From positions 210,456 through 274,455 of the forward strand of contig NW_019091514.1 of the NCBI RefSeq assembly GCF_001949145.1: 64,000 nucleotides of DNA. The letters run 5' to 3'. Made by a program: the position numbers and the translations under genes. Positions 1 to 11,903 of the stretch are shown here, in pieces; positions within the stretch are counted from its first letter, which is position 1; each line of letters starts with the position of its first letter. Under the pieces are notes generated by a model. That model saw nothing but the letters and a program-made list of their open reading frames with translations, searched no databases and had not been told where the DNA came from. The DNA comes from Acanthaster planci. Lineage: Eukaryota; Echinodermata; Asteroidea; Valvatida; Acanthasteridae.

Positions 1-3000
1 TCAGTTGACTTCAACCCCATGTATCAAGGTCAAGGTCAAGGTTAAGTAGCCTAAACCCTATCTACCTGTTGATTAATTAAACCTTACCCTGGGTTAGTTA
101 AGTCTAGACTACATGCACGAGAAGTGTATCAAAAACGTACAATGGTCTTACAGGTATGTTTAAAGCAGTAGTAATTTTCCTCCCAGATTGATGCCTTTTG
201 GATTTTAACGGGACTGAGCTGGAATCAACCCAATTTCATAGCTCTGCTTACCGCAGAATTCTGCGGTATGATCTCCATTCTGTGCTGACCGTGCAAGCAG
301 ACAAATTCTGCGCTATCCTCCTAAGCACACAATCCTTAGTTACAGGATGTATACATGTCCACAAGCCCAAATTCCTCACTAAGCTGTGAATACATTCACT
401 GTAGGCACAGAATTTTCTGGTACGGTAAGCGCAATTTTCGCTTGCGGTAAGCAGCGCCATGAAATTGGGCCCTAGTATTTGTCAACCTCAACTACAGCTT
501 CTTTTGTCTACTTTTTAAGCAATTTTCTACTTGGAACTATTAGGATCTGATGTACATGAAGATAAAGAACAACTTACTGCCATATGTCTCAGTGACTTAC
601 AAGCCTGTTCACAAGAAGTCTTTTTTTAAAACAAGATCTCGTACATTCTGTTTACAATGTAATGAGACTGATGCACATGGGCCAAAATGTAACTGACAAT
701 ATGGATAAATGGAAATGATTCCAGTACAAAGTGGTGAACCTCAACATGTAACAAATGCCCCAACCTGAAACACATTGCATTCCTGGAAACACAAACCATA
801 AATGCTAACTGGACGTAAACTGTACATTTAAAGTGAATGACCGCCCAAGTTTCGTGATTAGGCAATTTGAACAGCTTGCTCCTATAACAAATTCTCTTCA
901 GGATGGTCTTGACTACTCAAAGAACTACATACATGTAATTGTACAAGGTGTCATCACTGAGTACCATTACAACGGCGAATGTAAGGGGACAGTGTAATAC
1001 GTACACACAAGAGAGGGTTTTGTGCAAGTGGTAACGAGGCTTGCACGGTGGCATCAAAATGCATGATACAGATTTGTGTCACTAATCTTGGCAATGACTG
1101 AATGTGCTGTGAATGACAACAGCAAGGCTGGTTATGAGACAGCCCGACTATAATAAGGCACTTGTTAGAATGACTGGGGTTGATTTGGGGGAAACGAATA
1201 CTGGCATAGTGGCGTGGGTGACACACAATGCACTGTGCCTGTGTAGGACAAGACAACATGTGATAAATATCCCAAATGAAGCTGTGTCGAATCAGCTGCA
1301 CATTGACAAATGTGTGAAAACACACTACTGGGCCCAATTCCCCCAAACCTCCCAGATACTACTAGAGTTCAGCAAATTCAGCATATCTTCCTTACAGGTT
1401 CCTTCCTATTATCAAAACCTGATTACTCGGACAATTGTTTTTGTTTGTTTTTTATTTTCTTTTAGGCTTAATTCCTTGTTTTGAAATGTCCAAAGCTCCA
1501 GTCATCGGTACATCTGTCACAATTTTAAACATCAGCCAAAACAGAGTACTTATTTTTGCCAAATCTGTAGTTTTATAATATATTTTTTTAGAAAACTGTT
1601 GCTCTTGTTTCAGAGCAAGTTCACTGTTACATGTTGTTAATGTGTACGTCCATTCAAGATAAAAGCAAATTTGTACATTGTTCAAAACATGACATTGATT
1701 TATGTATATTGAGAACGTCATGAAATGAGCATCATTCTTTTGCAAATGTACAATTTCGTGTGAATGCCATCACTTTTCTCCTCAAAAATCAAGCACAGGC
1801 GAATACAAAATTTTTTAAAGAAAATGATGGCACTTACTTTTTTTCTTTTTCATCATTTTAGTGACTTTGGTACTGGGGTGAACTCACAAAATTGACTTCA
1901 GATTTGCCATTTATTGGTCTATGTTCGTGGTATCACACTAACATAACTTGGCCTCCAATGAATTTATTAAGATCTTAACATTTTTAAGCTGATTCAACCC
2001 TGCTTCAGTGACGGACAAAAACTGCAAAACTCATGTGGCAACATGTTGATGACAATGGGGTACTGACTCAGAGAGCCTTGAGCCACACTGCGTCCAAATA
2101 ATGTAGCTATGGCTGGTGTCAGTACACAAGCCTAGATGGGAAATGAACTTAGCCACTTCAATACGGCTTAGACAGGAAAATACACAAGCCAGCCACATCC
2201 AAGCAGTTTGAACGCAGCTATTCTCACAATTATACATCACCATCATTCTGAATGCTGAAGACAACTACCTCTGTACCTTGAACTGGTCTGCTGATCAAAC
2301 CCGATTCATCCAAAATAAATTACTTTAAGACCGATCATAACGGGAAGTTTTTAAGGAAATCGGCCCCTAAACAGTGAAATTATTAGCGTGCCATGTAACA
2401 TGTATGTCAAAGTGTATATAAAAGTTTGGATAGCAAATGTGCAATTCAAAAATGATGGCTGACTGTACTGAGGGTTTAATGCTGAGCAAACCCCAGGGAT
2501 TCCAACTCTTGCAAGGACAGAAGAAACAAACTGATGACAAACTGCTTTGATAAATTCTAAAATAAGGACAACCCCTTTGAAGTTTTCTGTCTTTCTTTTC
2601 AGAAGGGTAATACATTGATGCCAGCTTCTGGAAAACAATAAATGGAAAGCCCCGTGAATTGACGTCAAAGTGTTATGAAATTTACATGGCAACTTTGTTC
2701 AAAAAACAGCTTTTTTTAATTTGAAGTTAGCCAAGAGGTTGGTGTTGAGAAAAAAACAATGACCACAGAGTGTGGCATGCACGATTTTGCAACAAGCTCA
2801 TCAATTCAAAAAAATGATATGGAATAATCCTTTTTCCTTTCAAAGAGCTTCTTTGAGTTAACCTGTCTATGGTAATGTGTTATCGGGGAGGGTTGCTTTC
2901 TGTTCTTGCAAGGGTGATCATTCAAAGTTAACTAAGTCAGAGATTTGGCCAATCATTCGTCAGTTTGTTGGTTTGTTTGACATGCAGCATGCAGTGAACT

Positions 3001-3866
3001 CCAATTTAAGACACCCTGATTGAAATTTTCAAATGAAACATGCACCAAAACTATCCCAAAAAAATTCTGCCATGCATTCAAAAGGCTCAAAAGTAGTTCT
3101 AATTTGTTTTCAAAAACTGCAAGTAAGAAAACTGATTTTCAATTAAAATTCTCTCTCGGGATTACATCAGAAACAGAAAATGATTTCATGCCTGGAGGTT
3201 GTATCCATTGTATTGTTTGCATGTTTTTAACATCCTGCAAAATTGTGTGTCAGAGCGCAGAGCAGAGACACTCCATCAAACATGAACTGAAAACTCGGAC
3301 GACAGGTGCATCACTGTGGCATGCATGGTGGCTTTTTTTTTCAAATTCTTTTATACTCATCCAGCTAATTGGGTTAGTCAAAGTTTTCATGTGGAGTGCT
3401 TTTTGGATGTCTTCAAATTCAATATCTGACCTTTCAAAGACAAAATTGTAACTAAAAAGAAAGAAAACATAAAAATTAATACAACTTGATTTGAACAAAC
3501 ATTAAGTTTTCATCAATGCATTAAATGACAGGCACGAATTAGTCCAAGAATCAACTATGCTAGTAAAACTTTCACTTTTAAATGATCAAGTAAAATAAAT
3601 CACTCAAAAACTCAATATAACCACTCAAAAAAATTAAAAATGCAAGGGAAAATGTAAAAGTGAACTGCTGTGCAATCCTTGAGAAAAAGTGTCAACACAT
3701 GAGATCACTTTTGAAATCAATAAATCAAATTTGAATTACACTAAACTTAAACTTAAACTGGTTTGTCATCCATAAAAAGTTTCAAATTGTAAATAATATA
3801 AAAAATGGTGCAATAACAAACACAAATGAATGAAACAAAATGAGATGAAATGATGAATGCACATAC
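1..3866. other. Intronic sequence of RALGAPB (gene continues off the left edge)
   Basis: No further RALGAPB exon was found on the minus strand here. The next expected block, which follows the serine-rich linker in the human protein and contains a conserved EAGRAEACG-like segment, is absent, so this stretch is read as part of a long intron. Reading frames in it are short, AT-rich and without recognisable domains. The only structured item seen is the foldback element near the left end. Confidence 0.6.
229..472. mobile_element. Foldback MITE-like element with terminal inverted repeats
   Basis: The two ends form an imperfect inverted repeat of about 27 bp. The left end reads CCCAATTTCATAGCTCTGCT and the right end, reverse complemented, reads CCCAATTTCATGGCGCTGCT; both continue into TACCGCA. 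The interior is about 190 bp and has no meaningful reading frame. This is the structure of a non-autonomous DNA transposon. A looser relative of the left end (GGGCCCAATTGCACAGAGCC) occurs near 21448 without an obvious partner. Transposase family is unknown. Confidence 0.6.
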
Positions 3867-6800
3867 CGAAAGCAAAGTTAGTGATGTTAGTGCGGGCATC
3901 AACAGCTAAAGACCTCCGCCGTGGAGGCGAGGCAATTTTGCGAGACTTACAGCCGGTCAGCGCGGCCTCAAACAGCCACGCCCCAAACAGGTGCAGGATG
4001 CTGTTGCACTGGGAGCGGCGGGGCGTGGGTGTGCCCCGCCCGTCCGTGGCGTCCTCCACGCAGAAGGACGCCATGGTCACGCTGGAGGCTTGCGAGGACA
4101 GAGGCGGGGCATGGGAGGACATCACTTTCTCCTTGATCTGCTTGGCCGAGACCTGCTCCTTGCGGCTGATTTTACGGCCCAGGGGTGGGGTTTCATCGAT
4201 CGGGAGGGTGGATATGCGGGTGGAATGTGGGTCAGCACTCTGTGGGGTCAATATACCTACAATACACAGGTGAAATAAATACATACAAATGACAAAAAAC
4301 ACACAGAATGGACCATCTCTATGCAAGTTACATCTGAAAATTTGCTTCTGACTTCTGACACTGAATCTGATGGTTTTGTTTATGGATAGCAATGCATTTG
4401 AAATAAAATAAACAAGGAGCACTGAATGTTCTCCAAAGTATAACTTTAAAATTGGAGGAGACTGAAAAAAAAAATATGTTGGGGAGTTAAGCAAAAGGCT
4501 CAGGGCCTACTTAAAGATCTGCCCCTCTTCCTTTTCATGTAAGTTAAGGTCAAGTGCATTTGAGGGCACCTTTGTAATGGTGGATTATTTTGCCAAAACT
4601 TGAAGCAAGTTCAAACATTCGTAGACAACTTTTCTCATAAAGAATGTGTTGCGTGGGACTAAATATTCCAGAAATGTAAATGTGGCACCAAAAACTTTAA
4701 CGTTGCCACCAGATTTTAAGCTTAGGAGCGTCTTTTCAAACTTGTTGGGAGACAAGGAAATCTGAGTGGACTGCGAGGCTACGTGGGCAAAAGGAAGGAG
4801 GGTGCCAAGCAAGAATCGTCATTGTGAAACAACAGAAACATTTGTAAAACAATGTTGTTTTAAAACAGGAGAACTTGGAGTGAAAGGCCAAGAGACAATC
4901 AAGATTACCCAAGAATGCATCGATGATGACCGACACCCCTCTCATGGCCTTCAGGAAGATCTGAGGCAGCGCCTGTAGGCAGGTGAACTGATGGGGCTCC
5001 AGGGAGGGTTGGTATGACACGGCCGCCGCCAGGAACTTTGGGGTGTGGCTGATGACCTTTGGCCTGCAGAGGTTGACAGGGTTACCCAGCAAGTGAAGGA
5101 AACGGAACCAAGTCTGGGCTACGCCGTCATTGTCCAACTCGGTTGGGATGATGTGAGCCTCTTCATCGGCTGGTGGGGGAAAAGGTTCATGTTAGATCAT
5201 TTATGAGTACTTTTTTGAAAATATTATACAGGAAAAATTCAACTATCATGAAGATATACATGGTAAATACTGACGGAAGACAGAAATAATATTTTACAAC
5301 TTCTATGGAAAATACACAATATGAGGGAAATGGAAATACAACAATGTAGTCATTCTACAGCTTAAGGACATTTGGTGAGTCAACAAACTGGTTCCCTTTT
5401 CATCTCGTATGGAATACCATGTTTTCTTTAATTGCAAAAATCATCACAGAAACTAAAACTCCTTGTGGGTATTCCCCATCCAGATGTCCAGCAGTAGAAT
5501 GAACAATCCCAAAATCCATTATAACTTCTATTACCGATGGGTCATGCCATGTATGATATCATGGACTTGCCAAAAAGCTACGTAGTTCTACAACCACTGC
5601 TTATCTGCTCCATGCCCAACCTCCCAGGGTTAATATCTTGTCAAATAGGTCACTGGACCTTTGTCCCAGTAGATGACAAAATTTCTGGATTACACAAGTT
5701 TTACAAGGCTACCATAGGACTGTTTTGGTTCATTACACAGAAAACAAATACTACTCCCCCTCCTCAAAAAAAGACACGATTACCAGACATGTACAATCCA
5801 GGGCTAAGCAAGACTGATATTTTATTAAACAATACCGTTCAACATTCCAGCTCAAATTTCAATTATTGTACCCCTGAGCACCTTCAAAGGAAAGAGGTTG
5901 GTAGCTGACCTTTCCGACTGGGCATCCGACACTCATCCACAAGACAGTAAATTCCAATGGAAATTTATTGGTTGAGCACGCAGCATGCCATAAACGTACA
6001 CATAAACCTGAACACAAAATCGGCATGTGGCCCTAATGGGTCAATGTTTACAACTGAAAAACACATTACTAAAAAACAGGTAACTGACCGAGTTTAATCT
6101 ATCTGCAAAAGGATATGTGGATATCAGTGGATGTATCCTTTATCGCAAGAAATAAGATAAGTGTAAATCAAGACACAATTTTGAAATGGTAGACAGGTAC
6201 GTAGCATTCACAGAGAATAAGACCATCTGGTACTTTATTCTTCTGAGCATACTGAATGAAATTCAGAAATTATTCTCAAACATGAAGTATTCCAATTGTT
6301 CACTTGAGCTGAACGGAATACACCCATCAAAGTTAGTGCAATGTAAAGGTAAATTACCAATGGGCAGAGTTGGGAATTCTGGTCCATACAGAATCTTCAG
6401 CAGTCTGGATGTCAGCACCTTGTTGATGCGATTCCACTGCTCCACAGTCGCGGCGTGGTGCCGCCATGTGGCACACATGTCTGTGAACGTCCGCCACAGT
6501 GTCGGCGAAGGGAAACAGCGACCGCATGCCAGCAGCCAGATCTCAAAGAGGACGCTGAGTAGCCGCTCGCACAGCTGCTCTGCTAGGCTGTCTGGAACAG
6601 GCACCATAGACAGCGCTCCTAAGTGATCACAGTGGTTGGCATTGGTTGTAGTGGTAGTCAGTAGAAGCAGGAGTTGGTGATGGTGGCAGAGGTGGGATAT
6701 GGTGGCAGAAGTGCAATAAGGCAGGAGGAGGTGTGTGAGAGAGAATGAATTAGTGTTAGAATGCCAATGAAACACCAACTATAACTATGATCTGTGTTCT

Positions 6801-9800
6801 ACAAGCTCCATGCAAGAAATGTTGACGGTGCCAAAACCTACTCACAAGAGCCACTTGACAACACCTGTGAAAATTGAAAAATAGTGCTGGTGCCTATGTT
6901 CAGATACAAATCCTCGTGCAAAGGTACTGAGGGATTTGCTCATTCTGCTGGAAACTTATTGTGCACACTCCAAGCCATTCACAATGTGGGTGCGTCTGCA
7001 AGAGACTCTTGTGCAAAGGCCATACAGAACCATCAACAATTACCATACTGTGCACATAAATCAGTTGGACAGGCACAACAAAGTGCAAGTAATGACTGAT
7101 GCATGGCTAGTTCACTTTTAATGGGCTCCAATCTAGCGGTAACATGAAGAATGTTCATTGTAATGTTCATTGTTCATTGTTGTAATTCAAAGGATTTAGG
7201 AAGCTTATTAGCTAAAACACCACGGAAGTTAGAGTTGACACCTAGTGCTACAAACACCCAAGCACAGAATCACATGAACCAAGGAGTAATAGTACATGTA
7301 TGATGTTCTTTTCTAGTAAAGATCATTAAGAAGAAAATCAAAAAGCTTCTAAACTGACGCGCCGTGTCTATCGAACCATCTATACTTTTTGAAAATAGAA
7401 TCCCAGGTTGTATCATGCACTTTCAGATCCTGTAGCCAAGATATCCAAGGTTGTGCTACACACCTTCAGATCTAAAAGCCCGGAATCAAAGGGTTGACTA
7501 GAGGACTTTAAGTACAAAGGATCTGAAAGGTCACCGATGTGTTAACCCCTTGACGCTGGGACTTTTTTCTGAAAGCCAACTCCGAGAATTCCAGCCTTGC
7601 TTGGCCACAAAGGCCACCTGCCAAACAGCAAATTCTTGGTTTGTGGCCCTGTGTGCTCTGCACGCTTTGAATTACACGGTGAAAAGGCTGATTGTTCAGT
7701 GGCATGCGGCTCTACTCAAGCTTCCACATTCCCGTTGCCTCTGTTCAAAGTGGGGACTATTGTGAAGCTGGTGATTGTGATGTAAATTCGGCCTTTTCAT
7801 TTCTTGGCAACACACAAAGGCCAATCACCATATATACAAGAGCCAGGGTCTGCCTTCTTTCATCGTGTTCACTCGAGCGTGGGCCGAGAATAATAGCTGA
7901 AAAGCGGGCTGAGGATCTCAATTTTTACGGCGGCTCTTACCGCTTCCCGGTGCGAAGGGGTTAAGTGAACAACACCAAAAGACTCAAAGAACCAAGTGGA
8001 TGAACGTTTAGTGTAAATGAGGACCTACAAGCATGTGCTTCACTAAAAGTGAATGCAGGGTCAGCAAACAGGGGGGCATCAAAGGGGAGAATGCAGAGGT
8101 TAAGGATGGAGCACACGTGAAATGTCACACTAGAAAAGGCTAACTCATAGCCCAGCTGAATGTAACAAAGTGCAACAGAGCCATTCCTTTCAGACGATGG
8201 CACGACTGCGTGCTGTTCCACCATGGGCTTGCTGACCTATTCAGAGGCAAGACTGGTGAAAAGGAATCTAAAAAAAATCTACCACAATAAAGAACTGACT
8301 TTCCAAGGAAGTTAATGGCTAACAAGGCTTCATTTCCCTTGAAAACAAACAATTATCTGACTGATGCAGTAGGTTTTAGTACAAGGTGCAAAAAAAATTT
8401 CAAAATCCGAATGAGTCAATCTTGAAAATATTAAACAATTTGGGGGTCACTAATCCTGATATCTGAGAAATCCCACCCTGGCCAGTTAAATCTAGTCATA
8501 TTTATAAGTATGCTGCTTAAACCATTGCATGTTGTTGCATTCAGCAGGATTCTCGTTGACATACAGTGTACTGTGAGGATATAGGCAAAATGGGCACACC
8601 TGGTTCAAGGGGTGGAGCCAATATAGTGTCATTAACGGCTAATAGAAACTTCAAGAGGGACTCCCACGTCTGTCTCGTCATGACAATGCTCTCAGTAGCG
8701 ACAGTCTGCACAGAGCGCAAGACGCGGTGACACAGCATGACCTGGGTCGTCGTCTCATGCATATTCATTCCTGAATTGGAGATACAAATCAGCCTTGAGT
8801 TGGAGTAATGACTAATTAACAATGTCCTAGGGAGTCTTGTTTTGAACTCTTTCCAACAATTTCTTATGCTTTTTTTCCTACACCAGCTGTTTGAAGATCG
8901 TTTACTTCAAACAATTATAAACAGGCTCAGAAACACACATTCTTTGGCCTGTTCATGTAAAAAAAAAAAAAAAAACAGCCACTTAAGCTTAAATATGCAC
9001 TTGTCTGTTTTTTTTACCTTAGCTTTTTACGCTAATGATAAGGGGATATCTGCCATGTTTCGTTTGTGTCTCGCCCACTGGGCTTTTTAAGAAATTTTGG
9101 AAAAGTTGCTTATAACACCGCTTTGCAAAAAGGTTAACCGGATTATAGTTGCTTTTTACTTTGTAGTTTAAATTTGATTTAACTTGGATATTTAAAACAG
9201 CTATCAACACAATACAATAAGTTGAGTGTCAAAACCCTTAAGACCGTTAAAAGACTCACAGAAGCATTCCCTTGTAACTGTTCAACCTGTTACTTGTGTC
9301 TGGTCTTGTAATTGGCTTTGTGACTGGTCTCGTGTCTGAACTTGTAACTGCTCTTGTGGCTGGTCTTATGACTGGCCTTGTGTCTGCCTTGTGGCTGGTC
9401 TTATGTCTGGTCCTGTGACTGGTCTTATGTCTGGTCTTGTGTCTGGCTTTGTGACTGGTCTTATGTGTGGTCTTATGTGTGGTCTTGTGTGTGGTCGTGT
9501 CTGGTCTTGTGTCTGGTCTTTTGTCTGGTCTTATGGCTGGATTAGTGACTGGTCTTGTGCATGGTCTTGTGTCTGGTCTTTTGACTGGTCTTATGGCTAG
9601 ATTAGTGACTGGTCTTGTGCATGGTCTTATGTCTGGTCTTGTGGCTGGCTTAGTGAGTGGTCTTGTGTACGGTCTTGTGTCTGGTCTTTTGTCTGGGCTT
9701 GTGGCTAGCTTAGTGACTGGTATTGTGCATGGTCTTGATAACAGCACTGGCATCCAACCCAACCTCACCTTGCATTCTTGGCTGTACCCTTGGCTGGAAT

Positions 9801-11903
9801 AAATTGATGAGATGCCTCAGGATTCTCTGGACAAAGAAGTTGGGGTCTTTGAGCAGTGGCGTGGGTATGGAGTGTTTGGGAATGGTAAGAGCACTCAGCC
9901 ACTCGCAGTAGACATTTACACAACTTTTGACGGCTTCTTGCTCAGTTAAAGGTAGCGTCAAACCATAACAGATCACCTACCAAAAAATAAGATTTAGTGG
10001 TTAGTACATGTACATGAAAATGTACTATATGACTGAGCATATAGGGAATTTGATCCTTGTTGAATTTCATCTGTTTTTTTTCATGTCAAAATATCACAAA
10101 ATAGATTAGGACCAGATTTGAGAAAAAGATGTGACCAGTACTGGTGAACAGGCAACTCACTGCCCGGTTTGCTCTACGATAATGTTTCAATTTTCCAAGC
10201 TTAGAAGAGAGCCTGAAAGTAAAAGGTCATGCAGCGAGCTTCTGGAACCCTTACGCGGTCCACCTAAGGGGATTTTACATGGAACTGTCCTATCACATTC
10301 GGTTATTTTTGGAAGAATGATTCCTAACTGAAACCACCCCATGAAACACTCATGTTGGAATTTTACCTTGTTTTCCTCAAGTAATATTTAAGAAACATCA
10401 CCTGGAGATGGGTAAAAAGGAATTTTATTAACTACCTTTCACTTCCAGGGGTATTCTACCTACATGTAGGTCTCCTTGTTCATGTACATTTGTTTTCACT
10501 GCCCGTGCTTACGTGAAAACGAGATCGTACAACATTGCAAGATTTACCTACCAGCAGTCAATGGGTTCCAGATTCGGTAGAGTTGACATGATGCAGTTCT
10601 TATCAGCAAAAGTTACATAAAATGTGACAGTCTTTCTTTAAGTTTATTACTTTATAAATTGAAAAAGTCAGCAAAATATTTTGATCTGTTTTTATTTTGC
10701 CTTTCACCGACAGACTACCATAAAATATCAAACTGTAAACGTTCATCTGAGTATGAGACTGCCGCATTACACTGTTCTTCATGTATTTTAGATTTCTGGA
10801 AGTGATGGGTCAATTTTTCGCAGGATATTTCTCTTTTACTAGGTTAGGCAATTGTTCTGTGTCAAGAAATTGATATACTAGCAAATATTTTCTAAAGCCC
10901 TTTTTCCGAGTTGGATTTTTAAACTGAATGAAAAATATTATAAATTCTAACATTTTTGCACGTTATTTTTCCTATCCAAGTGTTCCGGAAGCACGCCATG
11001 GGGGGATCAACTTTCAGGCTTTGTTTTCAGCCAAATAGCCCATGCATGACACAGTCAGTTTCCAGTTGCATCTCACCTTGATCTCACGTCATAATCAAGC
11101 TGTTGGGTCTTACATATAGCTATTCATTATGTTTCTTATTTTCATGTCAGACTAACTGACTACAAGGTTTTGGCCACACATTTTTCTTTTTTATGTCGTT
11201 TTGGGGACCTCTCCAAGAGAACGGGGTCTAGAACCCTTCTTTGGAAGGGAAAGAGTTCCATATACCAACACCAGTAATTATTTCCCTACAGTGACCCATT
11301 CTTGCCATTAGCCATCAGAAAGCAAAACATCACGTCCAGAAAAATACAATTTAGGAAGGAAAATACCAACTCGTTTACTTAGAACATACGTAGAATTTTT
11401 CAGACCAATCCCATAGGGTTTGTGCACAGGGTGTCAAGTGGCATCTGTATATGCATGGAGGAAGGTTCCTTCCTCCATGGTATATGGAACTCTTTCCTTT
11501 GAAAGTAAACTATAAACATGATAAATTAATAAAGTTAAGGCATGTCAATTATCTAACATGTGTTCAACTAAATTACAGGGTGCAGCCAGTGTGTAAAGTC
11601 ATATTTATGATGAACACGTTTAAAAAGAGCGTGTAAGGTTTCATCATTTTCAATTTAATTTGAGCAATCAAAGCAAATAACCTCCATAGTCCACAGCACT
11701 TCCTTCTCAGTGTCAAGTGGACTCCGTAGATGCTGACTGCCAACACGACTACTCGTTGCTGTCGAGCTCAGGTGATTTGCAAGTTGCCGAACCACGGAAA
11801 GAACCACTTCCCTCCCCACACCGTCGGGGAAGCTTTGAAGAACGCTACGATTGCTCCCATCAGTCTCAATTTCTGCTTGCATAGAAGCCCACCAGGAATA
11901 CAT
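3867..11903 (-). CDS. RALGAPB: Ral GTPase-activating protein subunit beta, N-terminal six coding exons (partial)
   Basis: Coding exons on the minus strand, 5' to 3': 11903-11682, 9976-9769, 8770-8600, 6591-6358, 5169-4909, 4256-3867. They give 495 codons in one frame; phases agree at every junction (0, then 1 throughout). The start ATG begins MYSWWASMQ, matching human MYSEWRSL. Diagnostic conserved stretches include [14 protein letters not shown] across the first junction, [51 protein letters not shown] and [16 protein letters not shown]. Human RALGAPB is about 1490 residues, so only the N-terminal third is present; the RapGAP-like C-terminal domain lies off the window. The protein scaffolds the catalytic alpha subunit that inactivates RalA/RalB, acting in the cytoplasm on vesicle traffic and mTORC1 signalling (family knowledge). 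The exon 1 donor (GAG|GTTATT) is weak. The exon 2/3 junction (CAAG|GTGAGG to TTCAG|GA) was preferred because it restores the human-like QG..QV.L segment. Confidence 0.93.
7542..7964. mobile_element. MITE, TTAA-ended, family A copy 1
   Basis: The ends are inverted repeats: TTAACCCCTTGACGCTGGG on the left and, reverse complemented, TTAACCCCTTCGCACCGGG on the right. The element is 423 bp with no coding capacity and lies in RALGAPB intron 3. A second copy with matching interior (for example GCCACCTGCCAAAC and AGCCAGGGTCT) is at 24876-25309. TTAA at both extremities would fit a piggyBac-type TTAA target preference, but that is inference from the ends alone. Confidence 0.75.
9293..9735. repeat. Minisatellite, 12-bp unit, with a 60-bp higher-order period
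   Basis: About 36 tandem copies of a 12-bp unit close to GGTCTTGTGTCT, with a variable dinucleotide near the end of the unit. Near-identical pentamer blocks recur 60 bp apart, for example ATTAGTGACTGGTCTTGTGC at 9541 and 9601, and a related pair at 9649 and 9709. This indicates secondary amplification of five-unit blocks. The unit length is divisible by three, so both strands carry long spurious open frames (tetrapeptide repeats rich in Thr/Arg/Pro on the minus strand). The array lies in RALGAPB intron 2. Confidence 0.93.
11239..11505. mobile_element. Foldback element in RALGAPB intron 1
   Basis: The ends are inverted repeats of about 28 bp sharing GGAAAGAGTTCCATATACCA, starting at 11239 and mirrored at 11478-11505. 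The interior segment from about 11400 (CAGACCAATCCCATAGGGTT, then TGTGCACAGGGTGTCAAG) has relatives near 29807-29870, in inverse orientation near 54330-54400, and weakly near 57604-57650. That indicates an interspersed family. No coding potential was seen. Confidence 0.6.

Noticed and set aside
2031-2264. Candidate further RALGAPB exon on the minus strand
   Set aside because: The peptide (MSSAFRMMVMYNCEN...) does not resemble the next human segment, and no phase-compatible acceptor gives one.
3766-4494. 242-codon minus-strand frame read as a single gene
   Set aside because: Only 4256-3867 is exon; the flanks are intron read-through. The correct reading is RALGAPB exon 6.
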